DNA of 64,000 bases, from positions 223,501 through 287,500 of the forward strand of contig JAXIVH010000171.1 in NCBI GenBank assembly GCA_036785325.1, read 5' to 3'. Source of the DNA: Urophycis tenuis (Eukaryota > Chordata > Actinopteri > Gadiformes > Phycidae). Below the pieces are notes generated by a model that saw only the letters and a program-made list of their open reading frames with translations, did no database searches and was not told the origin of the DNA. The position numbers were made by a program, and so were the translations under genes. Below are positions 1-10,833 of the stretch, piece by piece (within the stretch, counting starts at the first letter, position 1; every line of letters begins with the position of its first letter).

Positions 1-3000
1 CTCAGATGATGTCCACACTAAATGGCAGATTGTGTGCAGCCACATTGTGCAAGCATGACAAGCCAGTACTTGTTAGAAAGAAGACAATCTAAGCTTTCAT
101 TTAATGTACATCATGTCTGATTAGAAGAAAGTGTAGCAGATGTACAGGAGATCAAAATAGGGGCTGGCTGAAGGCCTTTTGAAAACGGCTGAATGTAGCC
201 ATAACTCAACAGTCTGCTGATACTCACCAGAAGGCCCGAAAAATTAAAAGGTTGTACTCCTTGCAAAGGTGGAGGTCTGACCTTTGTATAGAGGTATGGC
301 TGAAGTAAATCAGATCATGCTGGCCTGAATGGCAAGCCTAAACACAGGGAACAGATTTGAGGCCCTGATCTGCATCCGAAAGCGCTCAGATGATGTCCAC
401 ACTAAATGGCAGATTGTGTGCAGCCAGATTGTGCAAGCATGACAAGCCAGTACTTGTTAGAAAGAAGACAATCTAAGCTTTCATTTAATGTACATCATGT
501 CTGATTAGAAGAAAGTGTAGCAGATGTACAGGAGATCAAAATAGGGGCTGGCTGAAGGCCTTTTGAAAACGGCTGAATGTAGCCATAACTCAACAGTCTG
601 CTGATACTCACCAGAAGGCCCCAAAATTAAAAGGTTGTACTCCTTGCAAAGGTGGAGGTCTGACCTTTGTATAGAGGTATGGCTGAAGTAAATCAGATCA
701 TACTGGCCTGAATGGCAAGCCTAAACACAGGGAACAGATTTGAGGCCCTGATCTGCATCCAAAAGCGCTCAGATGATGTCCACACTAAATGGCAGATTGT
801 GTGCAGCCAGATTGTGCAAGCATGACAAGCCAGTACTTGTTAGAAAGAAGACAATCTAAGCTTTCATTTAATGTACATCATGTCTGATTAGAAGAAAGTG
901 TAGCAGATGTACAGGAGATCAAAATAGGGGCTGGCTGAAGGCCTTTTGAAAACGGCTGAATGTAGCCATAACTCAACAGTCTGCTGATACTCACCAGAAG
1001 GCCCCAAAATTAAAAGGTTGTACTCCTTGCAAAGGTGGAGGTCTGACCTTTGTATAGAGGTATGGCTGAAGTTAATCAGATCATACTGGCCTGAATGGCA
1101 AGCCTAAACACAGGGAACAGATTTGAGGCCCTGATCTGCATCCAAAAGCGCTCAGATGATGTCCACACTAAATGGCAGATTGTGTGCAGCCACATTGTGC
1201 AAGCATGACAAGCCAGAACTTGTTAGAAAGAAGACAATCTAAGCTTTCATTTAATGTACATCATGTCTGATTAGAAGAAAGTGTAGCAGATGTACAGGGG
1301 ATCAAAAAAGGGGCTGGCTGAAGGCCTTTTGAAAACAGCTGAATGTAGCCATAACTCAACAGTCTGCTGATACTCACCAGAGGGCCCCAAAATTAAAAGG
1401 TTGTACTCCTTGCAAAGGGGGAGGTCTGACCTTTGTTTAGAGGTATGGCTGCAGTAAATCAGATCTTGCTGGCCTGAATGGCAAGCCTAAACACAGGGAA
1501 CAGATTTGAAGCCCTGAATCCGAAAGCGCTCAGAGGATGTCCACACTAAATGGCAGATTGTGTGCAGCCAGATTGTGCAAGCATGACAAGCCAGAACTTG
1601 TTAGAAAGAAGACAATCTAAGCTTTCATTTATTGTACATCATGTCTGATTTGAAGAAAGTGTAGCAGATGTACAGGAGATCAAAATAGGGGCTGGCTGAA
1701 GGCCTTTTGAAAACGGCTGAATGTAGCCATAACTCAACAGTCTGCTGATACTCACCAGAAGGCCCCAAAATTAAAAGGTTGTACTCCTTGCAAAGGTGGA
1801 GGTCTGACCTTTGTATAGAGGTATGGCTGAAGTAAATCAGATCATACTGGCCTGAATGGCAAGCCTAAACACAGGGAACAGATTTGAGGCCCTGATCTGC
1901 ATCCAAAAGCGCTCAGATGATGTCCACACTAAATGGCAGATTGTGTGCAGCCACATTGTGCAAGCATGACAAGCCAGTACTTGTTAGAAAGAAGACAATC
2001 TAAGCTTTCATTTAATGTACATCATGTCTGATTAGAAGAAAGTGTAGCAGATGTACAGGAGATCAAAATAGGGGCTGGCTGAAGGCCTTTTGAAAACGGC
2101 TGAATGTAGCCATAACTCAACAGTCTGCTGATACTCACCAGAAGGCCCGAAAAATTAAAAGGTTGTACTCCTTGCAAAGGTGGAGGTCTGACCTTTGTAT
2201 AGAGGTATGGCTGAAGTAAATCAGATCATGCTGGCCTGAATGGCAAGCCTAAACACAGGGAACAGATTTGAGGCCCTGATCTGCATCCGAAAGCGCTCAG
2301 ATGATGTCCACACTAAATGGCAGATTGTGTGCAGCCAGATTGTGCAAGCATGACAAGCCAGTACTTGTTAGAAAGAAGACAATCTAAGCTTTCATTTAAT
2401 GTACATCATGTCTGATTAGAAGAAAGTGTAGCAGATGTACAGGAGATCAAAATAGGGGCTGGCTGAAGGCCTTTTGAAAACGGCTGAATGTAGCCATAAC
2501 TCAACAGTCTGCTGATACTCACCAGAAGGCCCCAAAATTAAAAGGTTGTACTCCTTGCAAAGGTGGAGGTCTGACCTTTGTATAGAGGTATGGCTGAAGT
2601 AAATCAGATCATACTGGCCTGAATGGCAAGCCTAAACACAGGGAACAGATTTGAGGCCCTGATCTGCATCCAAAAGCGCTCAGATGATGTCCACACTAAA
2701 TGGCAGATTGTGTGCAGCCAGATTGTGCAAGCATGACAAGCCAGTACTTGTTAGAAAGAAGACAATCTAAGCTTTCATTTAATGTACATCATGTCTGATT
2801 AGAAGAAAGTGTAGCAGATGTACAGGAGATCAAAATAGGGGCTGGCTGAAGGCCTTTTGAAAACGGCTGAATGTAGCCATAACTCAACAGTCTGCTGATA
2901 CTCACCAGAAGGCCCCAAAATTAAAAGGTTGTACTCCTTGCAAAGGTGGAGGTCTGACCTTTGTATAGAGGTATGGCTGAAGTAAATCAGATCATACTGG

Positions 3001-6000
3001 CCTGAATGGCAAGCCTAAACACAGGGAACAGATTTGAGGCCCTGATCTGCATCCAAAAGCGCTCAGATGATGTCCACACTAAATGGCAGATTGTGTGCAG
3101 CCACATTGTGCAAGCATGACAAGCCAGAACTTGTTAGAAAGAAGACAATCTAAGCTTTCATTTAATGTACATCATGTCTGATTAGAAGAAAGTGTAGCAG
3201 ATGTACAGGGGATCAAAAAAGGGGCTGGCTGAAGGCCTTTTGAAAACAGCTGAATGTAGCCATAACTCAACAGTCTGCTGATACTCACCAGAGGGCCCCA
3301 AAATTAAAAGGTTGTACTCCTTGCAAAGGGGGAGGTCTGACCTTTGTTTAGAGGTATGGCTGCAGTAAATCAGATCTTGCTGGCCTGAATGGCAAGCCTA
3401 AACACAGGGAACAGATTTGAAGCCCTGAATCCGAAAGCGCTCAGAGGATGTCCACACTAAATGGCAGATTGTGTGCAGCCAGATTGTGCAAGCATGACAA
3501 GCCAGAACTTGTTAGAAAGAAGACAATCTAAGCTTTCATTTATTGTACATCATGTCTGATTTGAAGAAAGTGTAGCAGATGTACAGGAGATCAAAATAGG
3601 GGCTGGCTGAAGGCCTTTTGAAAACGGCTGAATGTAGCCATAACTCAACAGTCTGCTGATACTCACCAGAAGGCCCCAAAATTAAAAGGTTGTACTCCTT
3701 GCAAAGGTGGAGGTCTGACCTTTGTATAGAGGTATGGCTGAAGTAAATCAGATCATACTGGCCTGAATGGCAAGCCTAAACACAGGGAACAGATTTGAGG
3801 CCCTGATCTGCATCCAAAAGCGCTCAGATGATGTCCACACTAAATGGCAGATTGTGTGCAGCCACATTGTGCAAGCATGACAAGCCAGTACTTGTTAGAA
3901 AGAAGACAATCTAAGCTTTCATTTAATGTACATCATCTCTGATTAGAAGAAAGTGTAGCAGATGTACAGGAGATCAAAATAGGGGCTGGCTGAAGGCCTT
4001 TTGAAAACGGCTGAATGTAGCCATAACTCAACAGTCTGCTGATACTCACCAGAAGGCCCCAAAATTAAAAGGTTGTACTCCTTGCAAAGGTGGAGGTCTG
4101 ACCTTTGTTTAGAGGTATGGCTGCAGTAAATCAGATCTTGCTGGCCTGAATGGCAAGCCTAAACACAGGGAACAGATTTGAAGCCCTGATCTGCATCCGA
4201 AAGCGCTCAGATGATGTCCACACTAAATGGCAGATTGTGTACAGCCAGATTGTGCAAGCATGACAAGCCAGTACTTGTTAGAAAGAAGACAATCTAAGCT
4301 TTCATTTATTGTACATCATGTCTGATTAGAAGAAAGTGTAGCAGATGTACAGGGGATCAAAAAAGGGGCTGGCTGAAGGCCTTTTGAAAACAGCTGAATG
4401 TAGCCATAACTCAACAGTCTGCTGATACTCACCAGAGGGCCCCAAAATTAAAAGGTTGTACTCCTTGCAAAGGGGGAGGTCTGACCTTTGTTTAGAGGTA
4501 TGGCTGCAGTAAATCAGATCTTGCTGGCCTGAATGGCAAGCCTAAACACAGGGAACAGATTTGAAGCCCTGAATCCGAAAGCGCTCAGAGGATGTCCACA
4601 CTAAATGGCAGATTGTGTGCAGCCAGATTGTGCAAGCATGACAAGCCAGAACTTGTTAGAAAGAAGACAATCTAAGCTTTCATTTATTGTACATCATGTC
4701 TGATTTGAAGAAAGTGTAGCAGATGTACAGGAGATCAAAATAGGGGCTGGCTGAAGGCCTTTTGAAAACGGCTGAATGTAGCCATAACTCAACAGTCTGC
4801 TGATACTCACCAGAAGGCCCCAAAATTAAAAGGTTGTACTCCTTGCAAAGGTGGAGGTCTGACCTTTGTTTAGAGGTATGGCTGCAGTAAATCAGATCTT
4901 GCTGGCCTGAATGGCAAGCCTAAACACAGGGAACAGATTTGAGGCCCTGATCTGCATCCAAAAGCGCTCAGATGATGTCCACACTAAATGGCAGATTGTG
5001 TGCAGCCAGATTGTGCAAGCATGACAAGCCAGTACTTGTTAGAAAGAAGACAATCTAAGCTTTCATTTAATGTACATCATGTCTGATTAGAAGAAAGTGT
5101 AGCAGATGTACAGGAGATCAAAATAGGGGCTGGCTGAAGGCCTTTTGAAAACGGCTGAATGTAGCCATAACTCAACAGTCTGCTGATACTCACCAGAAGG
5201 CCCCAAAATTAAAAGGTTGTACTCCTTGCAAAGGTGGAGGTCTGACCTTTGTATAGAGGTATGGCTGAAGTAAATCAGATCATACTGGCCTGAATGGCAA
5301 GCCTAAACACAGGGAACAGATTTGAGGCCCTGATCTGCATCCAAAAGCGCTCAGATGATGTCCACACTAAATGGCAGATTGTGTGCAGCCACATTGTGCA
5401 AGCATGACAAGCCAGAACTTGTTAGAAAGAAGACAATCTAAGCTTTCATTTAATGTACATCATGTCTGATTAGAAGAAAGTGTAGCAGATGTACAGGAGA
5501 TCAAAATAGGGGCTGGCTGAAGGCCTTTTGAAAACGGCTGAATGTAGCCATAACTCAACAGTCTGCTGATACTCACCAGAAGGCCCCAAAATTAAAAGGT
5601 TGTACTCCTTGCAAAGGTGGAGGTCTGACCTTTGTTTAGAGGTATGGCTGCAGTAAATCAGATCTTGCCGGCCTGAATGGCAAGCCTAAACACAGGGAAC
5701 AGATTTGAAGCCCTGATCTGCATCCGAAAGCGCTCAGATGATGTCCACACTAAATGGCAGATTGTGTACAGCCAGATTGTGCAAGCATGACAAGCCAGTA
5801 CTTGTTAGAAAGAAGAGAATCTAAGCTTTCATTTAATGTACATCATGTCTGATTAGAAGAAAGTGTAGCAGATGTACAGGAGATCAAAATAGGGGCTGGC
5901 TGAAGGCCTTTTGAAAACAGCTGAATGTAGCCATAACTCAACAGTCTGCTGATACTCACCAGAAGGCCCCAAAATTAAAAGGTTGTACTACTTGCAAAGG

Positions 6001-6219
6001 TGGAGGTCTGACCTTTGTTTAGAGGTATGGCTGCAGTAAATCAGATCTTGCTGGCCTGAATGGCAAGCCTAAACACAGGGAACAGCTTTGAAGCCCTGAT
6101 CTGCATCCGAAATTGCCAGATTGTGCAAGCATGACAAGCCAGTACTTGTTAGAAAGAAGACAATCTAAGCTTTCATTTAATGTACATCATGTCTGATTAG
6201 AAGAAAGTGTAGCAGATGT
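1..6219. repeat. Satellite 1: ~383-bp tandem array with 5-monomer higher-order repeat
   Basis: Tandem monomers start at 1, 385, 768, 1151, 1529, 1912, 2296 and so on, i.e. 378-384 bp apart. Monomer variants (for example those lacking 'tctgcat' before 'ccgaaagcgct', or carrying 'gcccgaaaaatt') recur in order, so 1-1911 and 1912-3822 are near-identical five-monomer blocks of 1911 bp. After 3823 the order of variants is rearranged, and the array ends in a truncated monomer near 6110-6219. No reading frame persists. Diverged single monomers are found at 22262-22800. Confidence 0.95.
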
Positions 6220-6385
6220 ATAGGAGTTTATTTGAATGAATAAAAAGTGGCTCGCCAGAAGGCCTCAAATGAAAAATGTTGGACACTTTGAAAAGGTTGA
6301 ACTGAACAAAATTTAATACTTAATAAAATACACTGAATACAATAGAAATTAACCGAACATGAACTGTCAAATATTTAAACTGAAG

Positions 6386-6559
6386 TTATTCTCTCTCCTC
6401 CTCATTTTTCTCCAGGATGATGGTGTCATCAGAAGATGAATCACCACCATCTTCCCGGACGGGAGAGAGACTCGGGGCAAACTTCTTCCAGGTCTTCCAC
6501 CACTTGTTGCGCTTCCACTTGCTTCTTTTCACCTTGCGTCTCCCTTTTCTTCCTTGTCC
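6386..6559 (-). CDS. Candidate terminal exon, basic then acidic C-terminus (copy I)
   Basis: On the minus strand an AG acceptor (CTTTAG, reading down from 6565) precedes a 57-codon frame that starts GQGRKGRRK, continues WKTWKKFAPSLSPVRED and ends SSSDDTIILEKNEEERE followed by TAA. The exon is lysine/arginine-rich first and acidic last. The same exon at 22895-23065 differs by many substitutions and one codon yet keeps the frame, stop and acceptor, which suggests coding constraint. Its phase matches the upstream exon at 6662-6753. An AATAAA-like signal lies ~150 bases downstream, next to sat1. I do not recognise the protein family, and no first exon with a start codon was found, so this may be a partial or dead gene copy. 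Confidence 0.5.
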   Translation of the reverse strand, partial: GQGRKGRRKVKRSKWKRNKWWKTWKKFAPSLSPVREDGGDSSSDDTIILEKNEEERE

Positions 6560-6661
6560 CTAAAGTATTTTCAAAAATAGTCAAGAATGACTTTAAATAC
6601 TGCATTTCATGGACCGAATTATACTTAATCTAATGGAAAAATGTATCCTGCAGAAACGTAC

Positions 6662-6753
6662 CATGTCTTCTGACGGCGGAGGTGGTGGAGGTGGTGGAGG
6701 TGGTGTAGGTGGTGGTGGTTGGATGGACTCCACCAGTAACTGCCAGGCTGTCA
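6662..6753 (-). CDS. Candidate proline-rich internal exon (copy I)
   Basis: On the minus strand a TTTATATGCAG acceptor opens a 92-base exon reading TAWQLLVESIQ, then a short proline run encoded by a CCACCACCT-type repeat, then PSEDM, and closing at a GTACGT donor. With phase 1/0 it joins in frame to the terminal exon at 6386-6559. The sister exon at 23168-23322 is 155 bases, longer by exactly 63 bases (21 codons, mostly proline), with a GTAAGA donor. The repeat has therefore expanded in whole codons. The function is unknown. Confidence 0.5.
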
Positions 6754-6819
6754 CTGCATATAAAACAAATAAGACAATGCAAAATTAATAAAACCAGGCG
6801 GATACATGAAACATATCCC

Positions 6820-6926
6820 TGAATGAATGCTGGGGAAGGAAGTGGAGGACAGAATTGAGTTACTGTTATTTATAGGATTGAAAAATGTATACTAGTTGAA
6901 AACTTCAGAACAGTAACTAACAGTAA
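6820..6926 (+). repeat. Diverged sat2 fragment upstream of PTEN copy A
   Basis: This stretch ('tgaatgctggggaaggaag', then a 'gtatactagttgaaaac'-like end) matches 9433-9540 and 12130-12235, and is a diverged sat2 unit. In copy A it joins directly to the PTEN 5' leader near 6927, whereas the two later duplicates carry the Notch leader in between. Confidence 0.8.
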
Positions 6927-7027
6927 CGACGGGACGGCGACACGGGACCATTGGCACCGCCGAAGCGAACACATCGAAATAATTAAACATTTTTGTAGAC
7001 CGTGTAAAAGACTCCAGAGGCACCGAC
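6927..7027 (+). other. PTEN 5' leader segment (copy A)
   Basis: This stretch runs straight into the PTEN start codon at 7028. The same leader precedes the PTEN copies at 10088 and 12784 and, inverted, those at 49820 and 52346. It is part of the retroposed transcript rather than a local promoter that I can recognise. Confidence 0.8.
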
Positions 7028-8140
7028 ATGACTGCCATTATCAAAGAGATAGTCAGCAGGAACAAAAGGCGTTATCAAGAAGATGGCTTTGACTTGGACC
7101 TGACCTACATATACCACAACATCATCGCCATGGGGTTCCCCGCTGAGAAGCTCGAGGGCGTCTACCCCAACAACATAGACGACGTTGTACGGTTCCTGGA
7201 CTCAAAACAAAAGAATCACTACAAGATTTATAATCTCTGCATCGAGCAACAGTACGACGCCACGAAGTTCAACTGCCGGGTGGCCCAGTACCCGTTTGAG
7301 GACCACAACCCACCGCAGCTGGAGCTCATCAAGCCCTTCTGCGAAGACCTGGACCAGTGGCTGAGCGAGGATGACAATCACGTGGCGGCCATCCACTGCA
7401 AGGCCGGCAAGGGCAGGACCGGCGTCATGATCTGTGCCTACCTGCTGCACTGCCGCAAGTTCCTCAAGGCCCAGGAGGCCCTGGACTTCTACGGGGAGGT
7501 CCGCACCAGGGACAAAAAGGGAGTGACCATCCCGAGCCAGCGGAGATACGTCTACTACTACAGCCACATCCTGCACAACAACCTGGACTACAAGCCAGTG
7601 GCACTGTTGTTCCACAAGATGGTGTTCGAGACGGTGCCCATGTTGACCGGAGGAAGATGCAATCCTCAATTTGTGGTGTATCAGGTGAAGGTGAAGATCC
7701 ACACATCAAACCCAACCCACACACGGCGAGAAGAACGTCTCATGTTCTTCGATTTCCCACAGCCACTTCCTGTCTGTGGGGACATCAAAGTGGAGTCCTT
7801 CCACAAGCAGAACAAAATGATGAAGAAGGATAAGATGTTCCACTTCTGGGTCAACACCTTCTTCATCCCCGGGCCCGAGGAGCATGTGGAAAGGCTGGGA
7901 AACGGCAGCGCCGGGACCCAGCGGGACCCAGTGGACGGCAGCCTCCAGAACCAGGGGACGGGCGGCGGCGTTCCAGACAGCGACCGGGACTTCCTGGTGC
8001 TGTCTCTGAGTAAGAACGACCTCGACAAGGCTAACAAGGACAAGGCCAACAGATACTTCTCCCCAAACTTTAAGGTGAAGCTCTACTTCTCCAAGACGGT
8101 GAAGGGCATGTTTGTAAAGTGGTTTTCTAAAATTGCTTGA
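7028..8140 (+). CDS. pten: Intronless PTEN retrocopy A, near full length, satellite-derived C-terminus
   Basis: This 370-codon uninterrupted frame aligns with vertebrate PTEN, the phosphatidylinositol-3,4,5-trisphosphate 3-phosphatase that opposes PI3K/AKT signalling (normally ~403 aa, nine exons). There are no introns, so it derives from spliced mRNA. Visible features are the N-terminal PIP2-binding KRRYQEDG, D92, the catalytic P-loop HCKAGKGRTG at 123-132 (C124, R130), and the C2 domain from ~190 to 350 with the basic NKMMKKDKM loop. The match stops after ...KLYFSKTV (residue ~358, past the exon 8/9 junction). The last residues, ending KWFSKIA, are encoded by sat3, so the regulatory phospho-tail and PDZ ligand are missing. 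Unusual residues include S at the usual F in KVESFHK and R in GGRCNPQ. It could make a tail-less phosphatase, but no promoter is evident, and a pseudogene kept open by recent origin is equally possible. Confidence 0.9.
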   Translation: MTAIIKEIVSRNKRRYQEDGFDLDLTYIYHNIIAMGFPAEKLEGVYPNNIDDVVRFLDSKQKNHYKIYNLCIEQQYDATKFNCRVAQYPFEDHNPPQLELIKPFCEDLDQWLSEDDNHVAAIHCKAGKGRTGVMICAYLLHCRKFLKAQEALDFYGEVRTRDKKGVTIPSQRRYVYYYSHILHNNLDYKPVALLFHKMVFETVPMLTGGRCNPQFVVYQVKVKIHTSNPTHTRREERLMFFDFPQPLPVCGDIKVESFHKQNKMMKKDKMFHFWVNTFFIPGPEEHVERLGNGSAGTQRDPVDGSLQNQGTGGGVPDSDRDFLVLSLSKNDLDKANKDKANRYFSPNFKVKLYFSKTVKGMFVKWFSKIA

Positions 8141-8967
8141 TCAACAAAAATTGTGCAATTCCACTGGGGCATGTTTAGGCATGTCCACTAATGTGTTTAT
8201 TTCATTTTAACCTGATTAAAATTAAAGTTAATAATTTCTGACACACACGTACTCATTTTGGGAGGGTTCAGCTCTTGTGCTGAAGCTCGCGGCTTGAGTA
8301 AGTGACCTGTGAATGTCATTTGTAACAAGCAAAGTAGTTTTCTAAAATTGCTTGATCAACAAAAAATGTGCAATTCCACTGGGACATGTCCAATCATGTG
8401 TTTATTTCATTTTAACCTGATTTGGAATGTCCACGCATGTGTTTATTTCATTATCACCTGATTACAATTACAGTTAATACATTCTGACACACACATACTC
8501 ATTTCGGGAGGGTTCAGCTCTTGTGCTGAAGCACTCAGCTTGAGTAAGTGACCTGTAAATGTCATTTGTAACAAGTAAAGTGGTTTTCAAAAATTGCTTG
8601 ATCAACAAAAATGTGCAGATCCACTGGGACATGTTTAGGCATGTCCACTCATGTGTTTATTTCATTTTAACCTGATTAAAATTAAAGTTAATAATTTCTG
8701 ACACACACTTACTCACTTTGGGAGGGTTCAGCTCTTGTGCTGACGCTCTCAGCTTGAGTAAGTGACCTGTAAATGTCATTTGTAACAAGTGAAGTGGTTT
8801 TCCAAAATTGCTTGATCAACAAAAATGTGCAGATCCACTGGGACATGTTTAGGCATGTCCACTCATGTGTTTATTGTATTTTAACCTGATTACAATTAAT
8901 AAATAAATTAATAAATTGATAAATTCTGACACACTTACTCAATTGGGTATGGGTCAGCTCACGGTGG
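8141..8967 (+). repeat. Satellite 3: ~215-245-bp tandem units
   Basis: Units beginning near 8117, 8331, 8577 and 8792 share an 'aagtggttttc...attgcttgatcaac' start and a 'gagtaagtgacctgt' end. The first unit supplies the stop codon and the last codons of PTEN copy A. Further units lie at 10810-11660, 13506-13890, 19990-20176, 20675-20747, 22065-22150 and 23660-24050. Confidence 0.9.
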
Positions 8968-9032
8968 TCCTCCCTCTCCATGATCACAGCGCGTTATGAA
9001 GGACTGGGTGTTAAACCACTTGCACTTGTTTT
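8968..9032 (+). rRNA. 28S rRNA 3'-end fragment embedded in satellite (1 of 3)
   Basis: The stretch 'cctctccatgatcacagcgc...gttaaaccacttgca' matches the 28S-like sequence at 21425-21485, which continues there into the recognisable 28S terminus. It is ~60 bases and non-functional. The same piece recurs at 11664-11725 and, diverged, at 13898-13955, always at the end of a sat3 run. Confidence 0.65.
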
Positions 9033-9700
9033 TTTATTTTATTTTTTACAAAGTACGAGACGTATTTCAGAGTTCCACGGTTCTCCAGTGCTCAACTTCA
9101 ACATTACATTTTGCAGTATTCATATTTGTGCCTTGATTTTTTTTTTTCAATTTGTATTCTTAAATGATATATATCAAAGTTATTTATATTACATTATATA
9201 TTTGGTTTGTTTTGCAACTGAATTTCATTGAACACGTGGCATTACAGAAAAAACAACAACTTTATTTATGTATTTATTGATTTACTTATTTATTACTTTA
9301 TTTATTGATTTTTTAGTTACTTAAACAACCTTTATACTAGTTTTATGCTAGTTTACAACTTGAAAAACATGTAATAACATATATTATAAGTGTAAAACTT
9401 ATTCAGTCAGACTGAAACTTCTCCTGATGTTGTCAGATGAATGCTGGGGAAGGAAGTGGAGGACAGAATTGAGTTACTGTAATTTATAGGATTGAAAAAT
9501 GTATACTAGTTGAAAACTTCAAAAAATCAGAACAGTAACTAAATTCTGTCACAGCCTCCTTAGTTGGGGAGTGTTCACCTAATTTGCTGTAAAACTTAGC
9601 TTGAGTAAGTGACAAGAGATTTTAAAATATTATTTTAAAATGTTATAAGGTTCATTTAATGCAGAAGAAATAACTTAAAAAAATTAAAAAAGATCAAGAG
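9033..9700. repeat. AT-rich spacer and diverged sat2 unit
   Basis: After the rRNA piece comes a T-rich stretch, then 'tttattta' simple sequence at ~9258-9330. From ~9340 to 9690 there is a diverged sat2 unit (actgaaacttctcc, cagcctccttagttgg, agcttgagtaagtgac). I see no gene here. The whole stretch is duplicated at 11727-12395. Confidence 0.75.
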
Positions 9701-9829
9701 CTCAGGAGACGACATGCTGGGGACCAGAGGGAAACTTCTGTGGATCTACCGGCTGGTCGAAGGATGATGTGCATGCTCGGATCTATGACTCTGACTCACG
9801 TGGACTTCTAACCTTTTAAAACAGAAGAA
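9701..9829 (+). other. Notch-type 5' leader fragment
   Basis: The stretch from 'ctcaggagacgac' to the ATG at 9830 recurs at 12395-12525 and, on the minus strand, at 51344-51460 and 53882-54005. In every case it precedes the Notch-like signal peptide, so it is the 5' untranslated leader of the captured transcript. Confidence 0.6.
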
Positions 9830-9895
9830 ATGCATATGTTCTTTGGGAAACTTATTGTGTTGTTGTCGCTGGTAGCACTGACACAAGGCCTGTGA
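9830..9895 (+). pseudogene. Notch-like signal peptide fragment
   Basis: The frame MHMFFGKLIVLLSLVALTQG then L and stop is a typical signal peptide. On the minus strand at 51209-51343 the same peptide continues into an EGF-type CSVASEACLNDGRCE, the start of EGF repeat 1 of Notch receptors. Here the frame stops after 21 codons, because the sequence joins the upstream part of the PTEN leader ('gatttttctttgcag'). It is a fragment only. Confidence 0.6.
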
Positions 9896-10087
9896 TTTTT
9901 CTTTGCAGGTAGCCAAGTAATATCGGGCTTTAGGCTAGCTGTCGTCGCCAGCTAGGACCTCCGTCGGTCCCACCGTCCGCTCAGAACGACGGGACGGCGA
10001 CACGGGACCATCGGTACCGCCGAAGCGAACACATCGAAATAATTAAACATTTTTGTAGACCGTGTAAAAGACTCCAGAGGCACCGAC
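9896..10087 (+). other. PTEN 5' leader (copy B)
   Basis: The stretch from 'gatttttctttgcag' to the PTEN ATG includes 'taatatcgggctttaggc' and the GC-rich 'gaacgacgggacggcg'. The same leader appears inverted at 49821-50010 and 52347-52530. Confidence 0.7.
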
Positions 10088-10833
10088 ATGACTGCCATTA
10101 TCAAAGAGATAGTCAGCAGGAACAAAAGGCGTTATCAAGAAGATGGCGCAAGTTCCTCAAGGCCCAGGAGGCCCTGGACTTCTACGGGGAGGTCCGCACC
10201 AGGGACAAAAAGGGAGTGACCATCCCGAGCCAGCGGAGATACGTCTATTACTACAGCCACCTCCTGCGCAACAACCTGGACTACAAGCCAGTGGCACTGT
10301 TGTTCCACAAGATGGTGTTCGAGACGGTGCCCATGTTGACCGGAGGAAGATGCAATCCTCAATTTGTGGTGTATCAGGTGAAGGTGAAGATCCACACATC
10401 AAACCCAACCCACACACGGCGAGAAGAACGTCTCATGTTCTTCGATTTCCCACAGCCACTTCCTGTCTGTGGGGACATCAAGGTGGAGTCCTTCCACAAG
10501 CAGAACAAAATGATGAAGAAGGATAAGATGTTCCACTTCTGGGTCAACACCTTCTTCATCCCCGGGCCCGAGGAGCATGTGGAAAGGCTGGGAAACGGCA
10601 GCGCCGGGACCCAGCGGGACCCAGTGGACGGCATACTCCAGAACCAGGGGACGGGCGGCGGCGTTCCAGACAGCGACCGGGACTTCCTGGTGCTGTCTCT
10701 GAGTAAGAACGACCTCGACAAGGCTAACAAGGACAAGGCCAACAGATACTTCTCCCCAAACTTTAAGGTGAAGCTCTACTTCTCCAAGACGGTGAAGGGC
10801 ATGTTTGTAAAGTGGTTTTCTAAAATTGCTTGA
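10088..10833 (+). pseudogene. pten: PTEN retrocopy B with 367-bp internal deletion
   Basis: It begins with the same first 20 PTEN codons (to QEDG). It then jumps to the codons for RKFLKAQ, deleting 367 bases relative to copy A (equivalent of 7088-7454). The deletion removes the catalytic P-loop and shifts the frame. An ATG at 10216 re-enters the PTEN frame and gives 205 codons, from TIPSQRRYVYYYS through the C2 domain to the same satellite-encoded end KWFSKIA. No phosphatase activity is possible. An isolated C2-like polypeptide is conceivable but unsupported. Confidence 0.9.

Noticed and set aside
1..6219. Regular direct repeats resembling a CRISPR array
   Set aside because: The repeats are ~383 bp and contiguous, without unique spacers, and the context is vertebrate. 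It is a satellite.
7202..7702. 166-codon minus-strand ORF (and equivalents at 10135, 12831, 49146, 51693)
   Set aside because: These are exact antisense of the PTEN copies. They recur wherever PTEN does and have no independent support.
9896..9911. 'tttttctttgcag' as a splice acceptor before PTEN
   Set aside because: The same sequence is part of the PTEN leader in all copies, and no exon boundary or donor could be assigned. Kept only as leader.
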